Shown piece by piece: positions 12,149 through 21,139 of a stretch of DNA of 64,000 nt. Position numbers and translations under genes: made by a program. The DNA comes from Breviolum minutum Mf 1.05b.01 (Eukaryota; Sar; Dinophyceae; Suessiales; Symbiodiniaceae), in NCBI GenBank assembly GCA_000507305.1, contig DF239818.1:62001-126000 (forward strand), in the 5' to 3' direction. The notes under the pieces were generated by a model. That model ran no database searches and was not told where the DNA came from. It worked only from the letters and a program-made list of their open reading frames with translations. The first letter of the stretch is position 1. Each line of letters begins with the position of its first letter.

Positions 12149-13205
12149 GTCATTGAATTACCCTTTTTGCTGAGGGATTTCTCTTATAACTTATAACCTT
12201 ATAACAATGCATTGTTTGGGTTGGTAATATAATGACCCCTAGAATCGGATCGTGATCAGGCTTGGCTTTTTTTTTTGACGGGCATTGTTATAGGTATTTT
12301 CACCCCGAAGATGAAGCCATTTGTCACGAATATGTTCATCCCTAGCATGGAGAAAGGGAACACAAATCCAAAACTTGACTCTTCTTTCTTCAGGGTTCCC
12401 AAATTACACCACATATAGATTACACCCTGGAAATTGAATGGACGGAATTTCCCAAAATGATGGGTCTTTTCCAAAGGTTCAGTTCCTCCGGCTTCAACAC
12501 ATGGCATTTTTAAGGGTATCCATTCATCAAATCTCAGGGGGGTTAAGTCTTTGATGGTTCCTCAACTTGTTTTTTTTTGACGAAGGGACCGGGATGATCC
12601 CTGGTGATGGTGGCTGAAATTAAGTATATATTCTTTTCTTTTTTTACATTGGATGTACTCGGGAGATCCGGCTTTACCAACAAAAATGTACGTTCACATT
12701 ATTCAATTTAGTGGTACTCCAAATGATTATGGAGTCGATACACCCAAATCAGAAATCACACATTTCAGTGTTATTTTTTTCACACATCTTGGTCTGGACC
12801 ACCTGGTGTTTGCCCATGTCATTTTGGAAAACCTGAAGGAAGTGAGACGAAGTCATCTTTCTCCTTGGGGTGCTCCCCTTCCCCGGTAGGAGTCACCACC
12901 ATTTGCAGTAAGGGGGATCCCTAGAAACCTTCACTTACCACTGTTCCTTTGGAGGAGCAACTCGCATCCTTATCCTTACAATCCTCACAGATCCGGGAAG
13001 GTGATGAAAAAAAGCTGGCCACATTCCTGACCTTTTTTCAGTAGCTGAGAGAAGCCATAATCTCCACTCAACATCCCTGGCTTTTGCAGGCCACACACGT
13101 TCACCCTCTGGGATTTCAACGGTACAAAAAAGATCCCCAACAAAAAACCCTTTCAACCACAGATTTTGTGCAGTTTTCTGGGTCAATGCTGATAGGTTTA
13201 CTGAG
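12149..13205. other. Intron-like, with a dispersed repeat
   Basis: Around 12,172-12,225 is a motif (GGGATTTCTCTTATA ... GTTTGGGTTGGTAAT) that recurs at about 32,618-32,662, so it is repeat-derived. No supported exon. Confidence 0.45.
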
Positions 13206-13377
13206 GTTTCAACTATGGACGGAAATCACGAAAAACTCCACGGATGCCGAAGTTTGGCAGGACGGTGCATTGAAGATTTTGCAGCCTTTCCAGTCCCACT
13301 TTGCCCAGCTGGATGTGTGGATGCCCAAAAAAAGGATAGACTCCTCAATCGCGGCCCCCGAAAGAACTTACTGCTAG
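13206..13377 (+). CDS. Candidate terminal coding exon
   Basis: Key runs WTEITKNSTDAEVWQDGALK, ILQPFQSHFAQLDVWMPK and RIDSSIAAPE, ending in a TAG at 13,375. The frame is open from 13,084, where a second acceptor (TTTTGCAG|G, 13,089) occurs, so the exon could be longer. Acidic/aromatic and probably globular. No domain was recognised. Confidence 0.5.
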
Positions 13378-14373
13378 GATCAGAATTTTGGATCCTCAGA
13401 ATGTGTCTTGAAGTGAAACCAAAACACTGCAATTTCGTAAGCAACCCTGCTGGTAGCTGAACCTCCTGTACTGGGATCTGTGGAACACCTCCTCATATCA
13501 ACAGTCCAAGATTGCACTGATCAACCATTTTTCGGCAAAAATGGTGGTGCAAACTCTAGGGATTTGAGGTATAAAGGGTTAGACCTCAGCAGGGTAAGGT
13601 GGAGAAGTTTACTGGAAGTAGTACCCCTCGAAAACCAACGAATGACAAATGGAACACCTACCATTTTGAAGATGTATTTCCTATTGAACATGGGGGATTT
13701 TCCAATGTCATGTTAGTTTGCAGGGGTGTATTTAATTGGTTGAACCACGAATTGCCAGAATTGCCACGGATATTGAGATTTATCCCGGCTATCCCCCCCA
13801 AGTCTTGGCATTCTGGGGAACTTCCCAAGTGGGAATTCCGAAGAAAACGGGATAGATCTCTGCAAATTTGGACCTTTCTTATGGATTCTTGGGCTCCAGT
13901 TTCAGTGGCGGGATGTGGTGGGACGTGATTTTAGAAGGCATGATGTGTAGAGAAAACATATACTATCATATATTTAAATATAGTTTATGTTGAATGAACA
14001 TCAAAACATATGCATAGGTAGAATATAAACGTTCCGATATTTTGCCAAAAAATGTATACAGACATATTTTGACATAGATGCATGTACAAAGTCAAACAGC
14101 TTAAACATACGCTTAAATGGGCTACTGCCCTTTGACAGAGGACACGGTTTCAGCTTTATCATCTCCACAAGCAAAGCCAATAACATACATCTACACTGAC
14201 ACAAGCCTTGCGGCGCCCCTTTTCCTCTTTGAACAAGATACCAACATCACTTGCCCAACCGGAATGGGTCAATGAAAGAGGAGATGTATTTAGCATGTTT
14301 GTTTCCATGTCATCACTAGGTCTCAGTGTTTTACCCGTGTTTTAAACCCCAAAAAAACTACGTCCTCCTGGCC
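13378..14373. other. No confident gene
   Basis: A plus-strand frame at about 13,740-13,925 (WHSGELPKWEFRRKRDRSL) is mildly protein-like but has no clear splice ends. The rest is AT-rich. Confidence 0.35.
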
Positions 14374-14566
14374 ATGTACGCGCCTCCTCCGCCGGGTGCG
14401 CCGCCCTTACCTCCGCCGCTGCTACCGCCACCGCCTGTGCCACCGCCACCGGCCCCTCCGGTGCCGTTGGTCGTGGCACCACCCGCGCAACTGGCGCCAC
14501 CAGCGCCGCTGGCGCCACCAGCGCCGCCGGCACAAAGCACCCTGCGGCCATACAGTTCGCAGATAG
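14374..14566 (+). CDS. GC-rich Pro/Ala low-complexity island, possible exon
   Basis: A roughly 190-bp very GC-rich island in AT-rich DNA. The plus frame gives MYAPPPPGAPPLPPP and then an APPAPLAPPAPPAQ-type tail. The minus frame gives Gly/Ala-rich sequence with an acceptor-like CCGCAG|GG. Either strand could code. I favour plus because the other islands are plus. Such tracts are typical of disordered linkers. Confidence 0.35.
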
Positions 14567-15239
14567 AGGATTTTGGGAGGGAAGGGATTTTTTTTTAAAA
14601 ACGAGTTTTTTGTTGCGGGGTCCTGGTCCCGGTTGATTGTATGACCAACCTTGGAGGGATTGTATTATCGGATATCATTGCTCATCATTCGATCGGATGG
14701 ATGGCGCATCAGGAAATCAAGGAATGAACCTGAAAAATATCGCGCAGAGATTTACCGATCTATCAATCATTCTATGAACTCCTTGTATTGAAAATATTGA
14801 AAGGCATGATGATGAGGGGTAAAGATCTGCCTAAAAATCGGCTCACCCACACCCATAACCATCAATTCTCCATTGCTTAGATAAAAACTCCGCAGCTCGC
14901 TGGCTGAAAGCCATCCCATTTTTTCAATAGGGGCAATACATTGACCCTTTGTGTGCATTTTCTAGCCACCCATGTTAGTTTTACCGGAGGGTAAAGTGGT
15001 GTTCATTTTTCATCTCAATTTCTTGTCTTTACCTTTTGAACCCCCACAGGTTTGGGAAAATCCAAGTATAACAGCAAAGACTAAAATCCACACCAACAAA
15101 TCCCTACCTGTGGAAGGAATCTCCTTTTCCAAACCATTTGTCAGTGTTTCTTGCAGCTTTGGTGCTTTTTTTTTTGGGGGGGGGTTTCGGTGGTGCTGAG
15201 CTAATGAAATTCAGTTTTGAAAGTTGTGATGTTTTTTTC
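14567..15239. other. No supported gene
   Basis: Includes a right-end remnant of a family A MITE near 14,970-14,994 (CATGTTAGTTTTACCGGAGG) and poly-T/poly-G runs at 15,166-15,185. Confidence 0.45.
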
Positions 15240-15410
15240 TCGCGTGGTGACACGGATGTTTTGACGAGCCCATTCGTGAAAAGGACTAGAATGTACCAAC
15301 GGTCCTGGCAGCGTTTGACTTCTGGAAAGCTCCATAATTTCCTCCCAGGAGTCAGCACAAATGTTGCTGATGCGTTTGCAAGGTGCAATACAACGCCATG
15401 GAGTGTCTTG
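15240..15410 (+). CDS. Candidate coding exon
   Basis: Key runs RGDTDVLTSPFVKRTRMYQR, SWQRLTSGKLHNFLPGVS and TNVADAFARCNTTPWSVL, ending at a strong donor TTG|GTAAGAG (15,411). The 5' boundary is unclear. The antisense frame is also open for about 190 codons but lacks matching splice sites. Confidence 0.45.
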
Positions 15411-15892
15411 GTAAGAGTCCTTGCAGGGTGGTTGTTGGATGATTCTCTTAAGAGTTGGATCATAAGCAATTTTGATGGCACCCCTTTTTTTTTCAGTAGG
15501 ATTTCTTTTGTTCCGTTTCTCGGAGAAATGGAACTCATCAGCCTGACAGTTACAAAACCATTTCGTAAGTGGGACCATCCATGGATGGAGAAGTCCAACA
15601 AAAAGGCCCCAATTTTTTTCAGATTTGTGTAGGGAATGAAATACGTTTTCCTCCCATTTTTTTGGAGGCACAAATTTTAGGGGTCTCTCTGACTCGATGA
15701 AGGAGCTCAACATTTTCCCAAGTTGTGGGAATCCCTCTTAAACCAACCAGGTAAGATTGGATGGTTGAATAGAGTTTTTTTAGTAGCTCACCTGTAGCCA
15801 CAAACAACAAACACACACACACACATGTATATATGTATATATATATATACACATAATGAACATAAGTATATACATATCATATACATGTTGTG
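15411..15892. other. No supported gene
   Basis: Downstream of the donor at 15,411. Contains a short CA/AT tract at about 15,810-15,850 next to the triplet array. Confidence 0.5.
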
Positions 15893-16020
15893 GTAGTTGT
15901 TGGTTGTTGGTTGTTGGTTGTTGGTCAATTGTCGTTTGTCGTTTGTCGTTTGTCGTTGTCGTTTGTCGTTTGTCGTTTGTCGTTGTCGTCGTTGTCGTCG
16001 TTGTCGTCGTTGTTGTCGTT

Positions 16021-16073
<53 letters not shown>

Positions 16074-16106
16074 GGTTGTGGTTGTTGTTGTTGTTGTTGT
16101 CGTTGT

Positions 16107-16184
<78 letters not shown>
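15893..16184. repeat. Complex GTT/GTC satellite array
   Basis: Ordered blocks: TTGGTTG heptamers, then GTCGTTT heptamers, then GTCGTT hexamers, then pure (GTT)n. The stepwise unit change implies expansion from successive variants. It yields spurious poly-Val, poly-Leu, poly-Gln and poly-Asn frames. Confidence 0.95.
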
Positions 16185-16186
<2 letters not shown>

Positions 16187-16841
16187 GGACATTCCTTTCC
16201 CTTCACCCAAAGGAGAAAGTGCTTGTGATTTTCCCTATCTTTTTGTACTTAACATGGGATGAGATGGACTCTTGAACATGTGGCGCGTGCTTCATGAAAG
16301 ATCGTTGGGTGCGAAAAAAGTGGACCTTGGGTTCCTTTTTCTTCGAGACATCCATGTGGTTGAAATACAGTAGGGTTAGGGGAGAAAGCACCAGAAAAAA
16401 GGGTGATTTGAAAAAAGATCATGCACCTTATTTCAATTTATTTCCGGTTGGTTAGAAGTTTGACCGGATATACAAAATTGAAACTCATACAACCCATGTC
16501 TTGATTCGAATTTCGACCTTTGGAGGAAAGAAAGGCCCAAAACAGACAAGCAGGTTCCAGGTTCCAGGCATACAGAAGTCCACTTTGTGATCTAAACGTA
16601 TGGTGATTCCCAAGTCGTCAGTGAACTTTATGCTGAGGTCGCACCAAATCATTTGTTGCTGGGCAAAAAAAACCATGATTCCTGGCATCACACCGAGGAT
16701 CGATTTCCTCCCCAAAAAGCTAGTTCCAAGTACGGAAATCCCCCCAATGGCCTCAAACATCTGGGGGATGATGGTTGGATTTTCTGGTTTTGGTCAAAGA
16801 ATCATACAAATCAGTAGCTAACCACCAGCCCCAAAGAAAGG
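16185..16841. other. No supported gene
   Basis: AT-rich DNA between the triplet array and the family F MITE. Small frames on both strands, none with splice support. Confidence 0.45.
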
Positions 16842-16920
16842 TACTGTTAAAAATTCTGCACCACCTGGCATGTACAAAACCCAGTATAAATGATGGATAT
16901 TTACGTAAATGATCGGATAT

Positions 16921-16925
16921 TTACC
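16921..16925. repeat. Target-site duplication TTACC (left)
   Basis: TTACC directly before the left LTR, repeated at 25,475-25,479 directly after the right LTR. Five-base duplications are typical of Ty1/copia integration. Confidence 0.93.
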
Positions 16926-17043
16926 TGCAAACGCCAAAGTGGCATGCACAGCCAACCTTTTACTCACAAAACCCCAAGGCCCAATGTTGAGCCACCACAC
17001 TAGCGGTTAGGATTTCAGCCGAGTCAGGAATGCGGTATTCACA
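16926..17043 (-). repeat. 3' LTR of copia element (118 bp)
   Basis: Identical over all 118 positions to 25,357-25,474, beginning TG and ending CA. It is the 3' LTR because the ORFs run on the minus strand. The last ORF stops only 14 bp before it. Very short for a copia LTR. Confidence 0.95.
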
Positions 17044-17062
17044 CTGCCTAAACTCTCTATCG
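17044..17062 (-). other. Weak polypurine tract before the 3' LTR
   Basis: On the sense strand GATAGAGAGTTTAGGCAG precedes the LTR. It is purine-rich but interrupted by TTT, so it is a weak match. It overlaps the stop codon of the pol frame. A 12-bp inverted repeat (GATTTCAGCCGA) links this site with the LTR. Confidence 0.35.
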
Positions 17063-20000
17063 GCTGAAATCGAGCAGTAGAACGCATTTTGCGTCCAGTT
17101 CTGCATTCCCCTTTTCCGACAAGGACCACTTACCATGATTTAAAACAGCGCGGAGATACGAACTTCCCATTTTCTTCGTGAGGCTATCGGAAATCATCCT
17201 AGACCCCGCTATCCACCGAACTTGACCCTGCGTTTCTTTAAAATCCCTTTTTAAAATGGTTACGTCTATAGCCGTCCGTTTGTCCTCGATGTGAGCCGAA
17301 GTATTGCAGCACCGATGAATCGTGTCATAGAGGGACTTGGAATCCGTCACTGCAATGCACGGCATGGCACTGATTGTTCGCTCCCAGTTCTGATTATCGA
17401 TGTTCTTGCCGAAGGACTCCTGGACCAAGAAGCGCAACCAGTGTAGTGATCCGACGCCTTGGATCATAGCTTGACATTCTGCGGATAGGGTATTCACCGT
17501 ACATCGCCGTATCCGAAAGGATTTCCAGCAGATAACGGTAATCGGGTAAGCCTTCTCCTCCGTCTCCATCTGACTGTCGTAGAAGAACGTAATGTATCCT
17601 CCTTGGCTCGCCAACTTCTCCTGTTGGGCGAACTTGTCCTTAATCACTTCATCAGTGACCCTTGTCTTTCGAAAAAAGATGGTTTGACCACACCAGGGTT
17701 CTTCCTGGATTGATGTGTTGCCATCCTTCACGTTCCACTTGTCCCGGTATTCTTGTCCGTCCACCAAACTAACTCGGGTCTCCTCTAGCTCATAGACATT
17801 GGGACCTCCTGGTGCAGCTGCGGGATGAAATGACAATCTCCTTGGTTGTCGATGATGTCGAATCCAGCAATCGCCTCGCTCTTCCCAAAAATCCTGGGGT
17901 TCCGAGTTGTCTTCACCCCCGTCGTCTCGGTTCCTCACATTTCCCCATGAGGCGTCTGAGACGGTACCCACTCGAAGACGTTCTGGTGGTATAGGATGCA
18001 CTGTGAGACCCGTCGTCGCAAACTTCACCGCCTCCTTAGCCAAGACGTTCGCCTCGATGATGTCCTGGATGTAGGGATGTGGTAGTGCTTGCTGTAGGAT
18101 GGAAACCCGGCCGGCCAAGTCTGGCCTTGTCTCCTTCGCCAACCAAGCTAGACCTCCTAGAAGTCCTCTCAGTTGGGTCACTTCCTTCTCGTCGCAATAG
18201 GCATACTTTTGTTTCTTCCGATCTCGGCTAAGCTCGATTGGCCGAATCTTTTGGGCATAGAGTTGCTGGTGTACCAGAAAACTTCCATCTGGTCGGCAGG
18301 TGATCTCCTTGCCAACGAAACGCCCGTCACCCTTGGAAAACTTGCCAAGCTTGTAGTGCTGATTCAGCCATTGCATCTTTTCCCAGTGTTTTGGAGTACC
18401 TCCATGTAGAAGATCATCCGTAGCCACTGCGATGACTCCTTCCATCTCGTTCTTCTCGTTGAAGTAGTAGTACAGGCATGGATCTGCTGCTGAGACCTTG
18501 TAGCCTAGCTTCTCTGTCAATACCCGGTTGAGGTGTCGATACCATGCGTAAGGTCCATCGAGTAGCCCATAGCACGTTTTGAGTAATTGAAGAAGTTGTC
18601 TCGGTTGGTAACCAGGTAGAGGGCAATCATGAGGTTGAGATGCGTAGATGGTCCTCTCAATCTCATCTCCGCTGTGAAAGGCCTGAGTGAAGTCCAAATA
18701 GCCTGGAGTCCATTGGTAACTGCAAAGTAGTTGGAGCACGCATAGTACTGTTTCTCTTCCACACTGTGGTGTTGTGGTCTCCAAGTCCTCTGCCGACGTC
18801 TCGCTGAAGCCCTTCATGACATGTCGGGCCTTTGCCTTCGAACTATTCTCACCATCCTCTCGTAGTAGAACTCCGTCCTTCTTGGCCTTCTCGATGTCCT
18901 CTGCCTCAATGTTCTTTTCAGTAAGAACAAACCGAGATTTAACAATCTTCTCGGCTGCTTGCCTTCTTACTTGTTCAGATTCTTCAGGTGAAAGCATCTT
19001 GTACGCCTTCGTGTCCATGTTATTCTGTATCTCCTTCCGTATGGCCTGTAGAAAGCGTTCTCTCCTCTCACCCTTCAGATCCTTAAAGTTCTCCTCCTTC
19101 TTCACCTTAGCTGCCCAAGCTCGATCCAAGCTCGTCAGGTAGAGGTCAAGAAACTCGGTTCTCATTCTCTTGCTCCTCGGTTCTTCGTTCTGATCCTCCT
19201 CTTCACGTTCCCGAACAATAGCTGGTGCTCGATCTTCTGAGACTGGGATCGTCTCTGGCTCAGGCTTCAGAAGACCTCCTCCTGGGACTTCATTGGTAGC
19301 CTCCTGATTCGGTTCTTCTTCCATCCTGGATTGTTCTTCGCCACGGAATCGTTTCTCTCGCTGTTCTCCGTCATCTTCGTCTTGTAGAAAACGAAAGGCT
19401 GCATCGAGTTCTGCATGCCGTCGTTTACGCGTCTCCTCATCCTCGTCGGGAGACACCTGAAACTCTGTTCGGCCCTTCCACCCTTCCATGGTATCTGGGA
19501 TGGTAGGATCATTCCTCCAATCATCTTGTAGTTGGTAGCGGGCCTGTCCGTTTTCAGGTTCCACGAAAGTCTTCCGAGTATCCTCAATCTTGTCGATATC
19601 GACCGGGCAATCATGTACTCCTTCTGCTGGATGAAAAAGCCCCCTCCGATCTGCGTGATGAACTCGGATAAGTCGTTGTGAGGCCTGTTCATAGATCCAC
19701 TCGTCTTGCTGGGATTGGAACTCAACCTGTTCCTGTGCCGTCTTTTCCGATAGTCGATATCGAGGCTTCTTCGCGTTGCTCGACATTTCACTCTGTATCT
19801 TCGTCTCCTCTGTAATCGGGAACGGCTCCTTCGTGAGGTCCAAGTAGCCACGTCGGGGTTCTTGATCAATCTGTCGCCGAGTCTCGGTGATATCGTCGAT
19901 CCAACTGCTGAGTGTAAACCTCTCTTCCTCAGTAGCATGCCGAAGGTGTTCCGGCGCCGCCTTGACAACGTAACCCTTGTAGTTGATCCACACCGTGCTG

Positions 20001-21139
20001 GGTGGTGCTGTCAACACCACACGAGCTGGTCCCTTCCAGTATATGTAACTGTCCTTCTTTGGTCGGTCGGTACCTTTTCTCCAGAAATATACCAGCTGAC
20101 CTGGTTCAAATTCTCGGACTGGTCGATGGCCTGCATGTAATGCATTCTTGAGCGCTTGACTGCAGTCCGCCTCATGAAAGGCCTTCGCCGCCGCTAGCCT
20201 CATTTGTTGAGCTCGTTGGATCTGCACATCTCCACCAGCATGACTGAGTGTCGCCAAGTCTTGTCCGCCGCCGGATAACATGCCCCCTGGTATGCGTGGA
20301 CTGTAGCCGAGTACTCTTTGTATAGGACTGTAGCCGGACTTGTTCAGCAACCGATTGCACGTCATGTTCGTGATATCCACCAACTGTAGCCATTCGTCAT
20401 GGTCTCCACATTCATGATGGACGCAAGCTCGACTGAAAACCTCCTTAAACGACTTTCCCGCTCTCTCCGTAATGCTTCTCTGGGTCGGCATCTCCAAGGC
20501 TCCTGGCTCGATGAATGTAGAATCCATCTCGGCACCAAATTCGAAAGCTCCTTGAAACTCCTTTCCGAGGTCGGTATATAACTTCTCCGGTGGTCCAAAT
20601 AGCTTCGTCCATTGTAGATACGCCTGCCTGGCTGCTCCGGGTGTATGCCGTTGTAGAGGTATCACCATCTGGAACCTTGACGCCCAGTCCACAATATTGA
20701 GAGCCATTCTGGTGCGACCATCAGGATGCGGTAAGTAGACTGTGTCGACGCCCACTGTTTCGTTCACCTGTAGCATACGGGGTGGTGCAGCATTCCGAGG
20801 TGCCTTCACTCGTTGGTGTTTCTCGCATACCGAACACTTGTGTTCCTTTGCCAATCGTATAGCCTCCGGACTCGCCTTTGCGTTCTTCAAGATTCTGGCC
20901 AACCGATCATTGCTGGGGTGTCCCAGACCCTCGCGTGCTCGTCGAATAAGCTGCTGTAAGGTGAAAGGTCGTTCCCGTGGTAATCGTCGTTGCCCGACTT
21001 CGCCATCCTCGTCCTCTGTCTCAGTAGGGTCTGCTTCTCCGGCAATCAGACGATCTTCTCCTTCACCCCGCACTGGCTCGTCACCTCGATCTTCTTCACC
21101 TAAGGCGTGCACGGCATACTCGACTAGCAACGTCTCCAC
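17057..21139 (-). CDS. Copia pol: integrase, reverse transcriptase, RNase H
   Basis: Frame of 1,360 codons. The first listed codon is GTG and the frame stays open upstream (…STDLQQEVETLL), so it is probably entered from the preceding frame. GAG-pre-integrase His74 with Cys102/Cys105. Integrase core Asp132 (VGVDTVY), Asp190 (LYTDLGKEF), Glu225 (ITERAGKSF). SH3-like C-terminal integrase part ~343-402 (EPGQLVYFWRKG). Long acidic linker. RVT_2 reverse transcriptase with YLDFTQAFHSG near 812 and ATDDLLHGG near 905 (the usual copia motif is YVDDM/L). RNase H residues in VSDASWG (~1059), TLSAECQAM (~1217), VTDSKSLYD (~1263) and a C-terminal SDSLTKKMG. No internal stop. It would copy and integrate the element's RNA. 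Confidence 0.95.
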   Translation of the reverse strand: METLLVEYAVHALGEEDRGDEPVRGEGEDRLIAGEADPTETEDEDGEVGQRRLPRERPFTLQQLIRRAREGLGHPSNDRLARILKNAKASPEAIRLAKEHKCSVCEKHQRVKAPRNAAPPRMLQVNETVGVDTVYLPHPDGRTRMALNIVDWASRFQMVIPLQRHTPGAARQAYLQWTKLFGPPEKLYTDLGKEFQGAFEFGAEMDSTFIEPGALEMPTQRSITERAGKSFKEVFSRACVHHECGDHDEWLQLVDITNMTCNRLLNKSGYSPIQRVLGYSPRIPGGMLSGGGQDLATLSHAGGDVQIQRAQQMRLAAAKAFHEADCSQALKNALHAGHRPVREFEPGQLVYFWRKGTDRPKKDSYIYWKGPARVVLTAPPSTVWINYKGYVVKAAPEHLRHATEEERFTLSSWIDDITETRRQIDQEPRRGYLDLTKEPFPITEETKIQSEMSSNAKKPRYRLSEKTAQEQVEFQSQQDEWIYEQASQRLIRVHHADRRGLFHPAEGVHDCPVDIDKIEDTRKTFVEPENGQARYQLQDDWRNDPTIPDTMEGWKGRTEFQVSPDEDEETRKRRHAELDAAFRFLQDEDDGEQREKRFRGEEQSRMEEEPNQEATNEVPGGGLLKPEPETIPVSEDRAPAIVREREEEDQNEEPRSKRMRTEFLDLYLTSLDRAWAAKVKKEENFKDLKGERRERFLQAIRKEIQNNMDTKAYKMLSPEESEQVRRQAAEKIVKSRFVLTEKNIEAEDIEKAKKDGVLLREDGENSSKAKARHVMKGFSETSAEDLETTTPQCGRETVLCVLQLLCSYQWTPGYLDFTQAFHSGDEIERTIYASQPHDCPLPGYQPRQLLQLLKTCYGLLDGPYAWYRHLNRVLTEKLGYKVSAADPCLYYYFNEKNEMEGVIAVATDDLLHGGTPKHWEKMQWLNQHYKLGKFSKGDGRFVGKEITCRPDGSFLVHQQLYAQKIRPIELSRDRKKQKYAYCDEKEVTQLRGLLGGLAWLAKETRPDLAGRVSILQQALPHPYIQDIIEANVLAKEAVKFATTGLTVHPIPPERLRVGTVSDASWGNVRNRDDGGEDNSEPQDFWEERGDCWIRHHRQPRRLSFHPAAAPGGPNVYELEETRVSLVDGQEYRDKWNVKDGNTSIQEEPWCGQTIFFRKTRVTDEVIKDKFAQQEKLASQGGYITFFYDSQMETEEKAYPITVICWKSFRIRRCTVNTLSAECQAMIQGVGSLHWLRFLVQESFGKNIDNQNWERTISAMPCIAVTDSKSLYDTIHRCCNTSAHIEDKRTAIDVTILKRDFKETQGQVRWIAGSRMISDSLTKKMGSSYLRAVLNHGKWSLSEKGNAELDAKCVLLLDFSR

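Noticed and set aside
15788..16275. Poly-Gln, poly-Val, poly-Leu and poly-Asn frames
   Set aside because: Produced by the GTT/GTC array in all frames.
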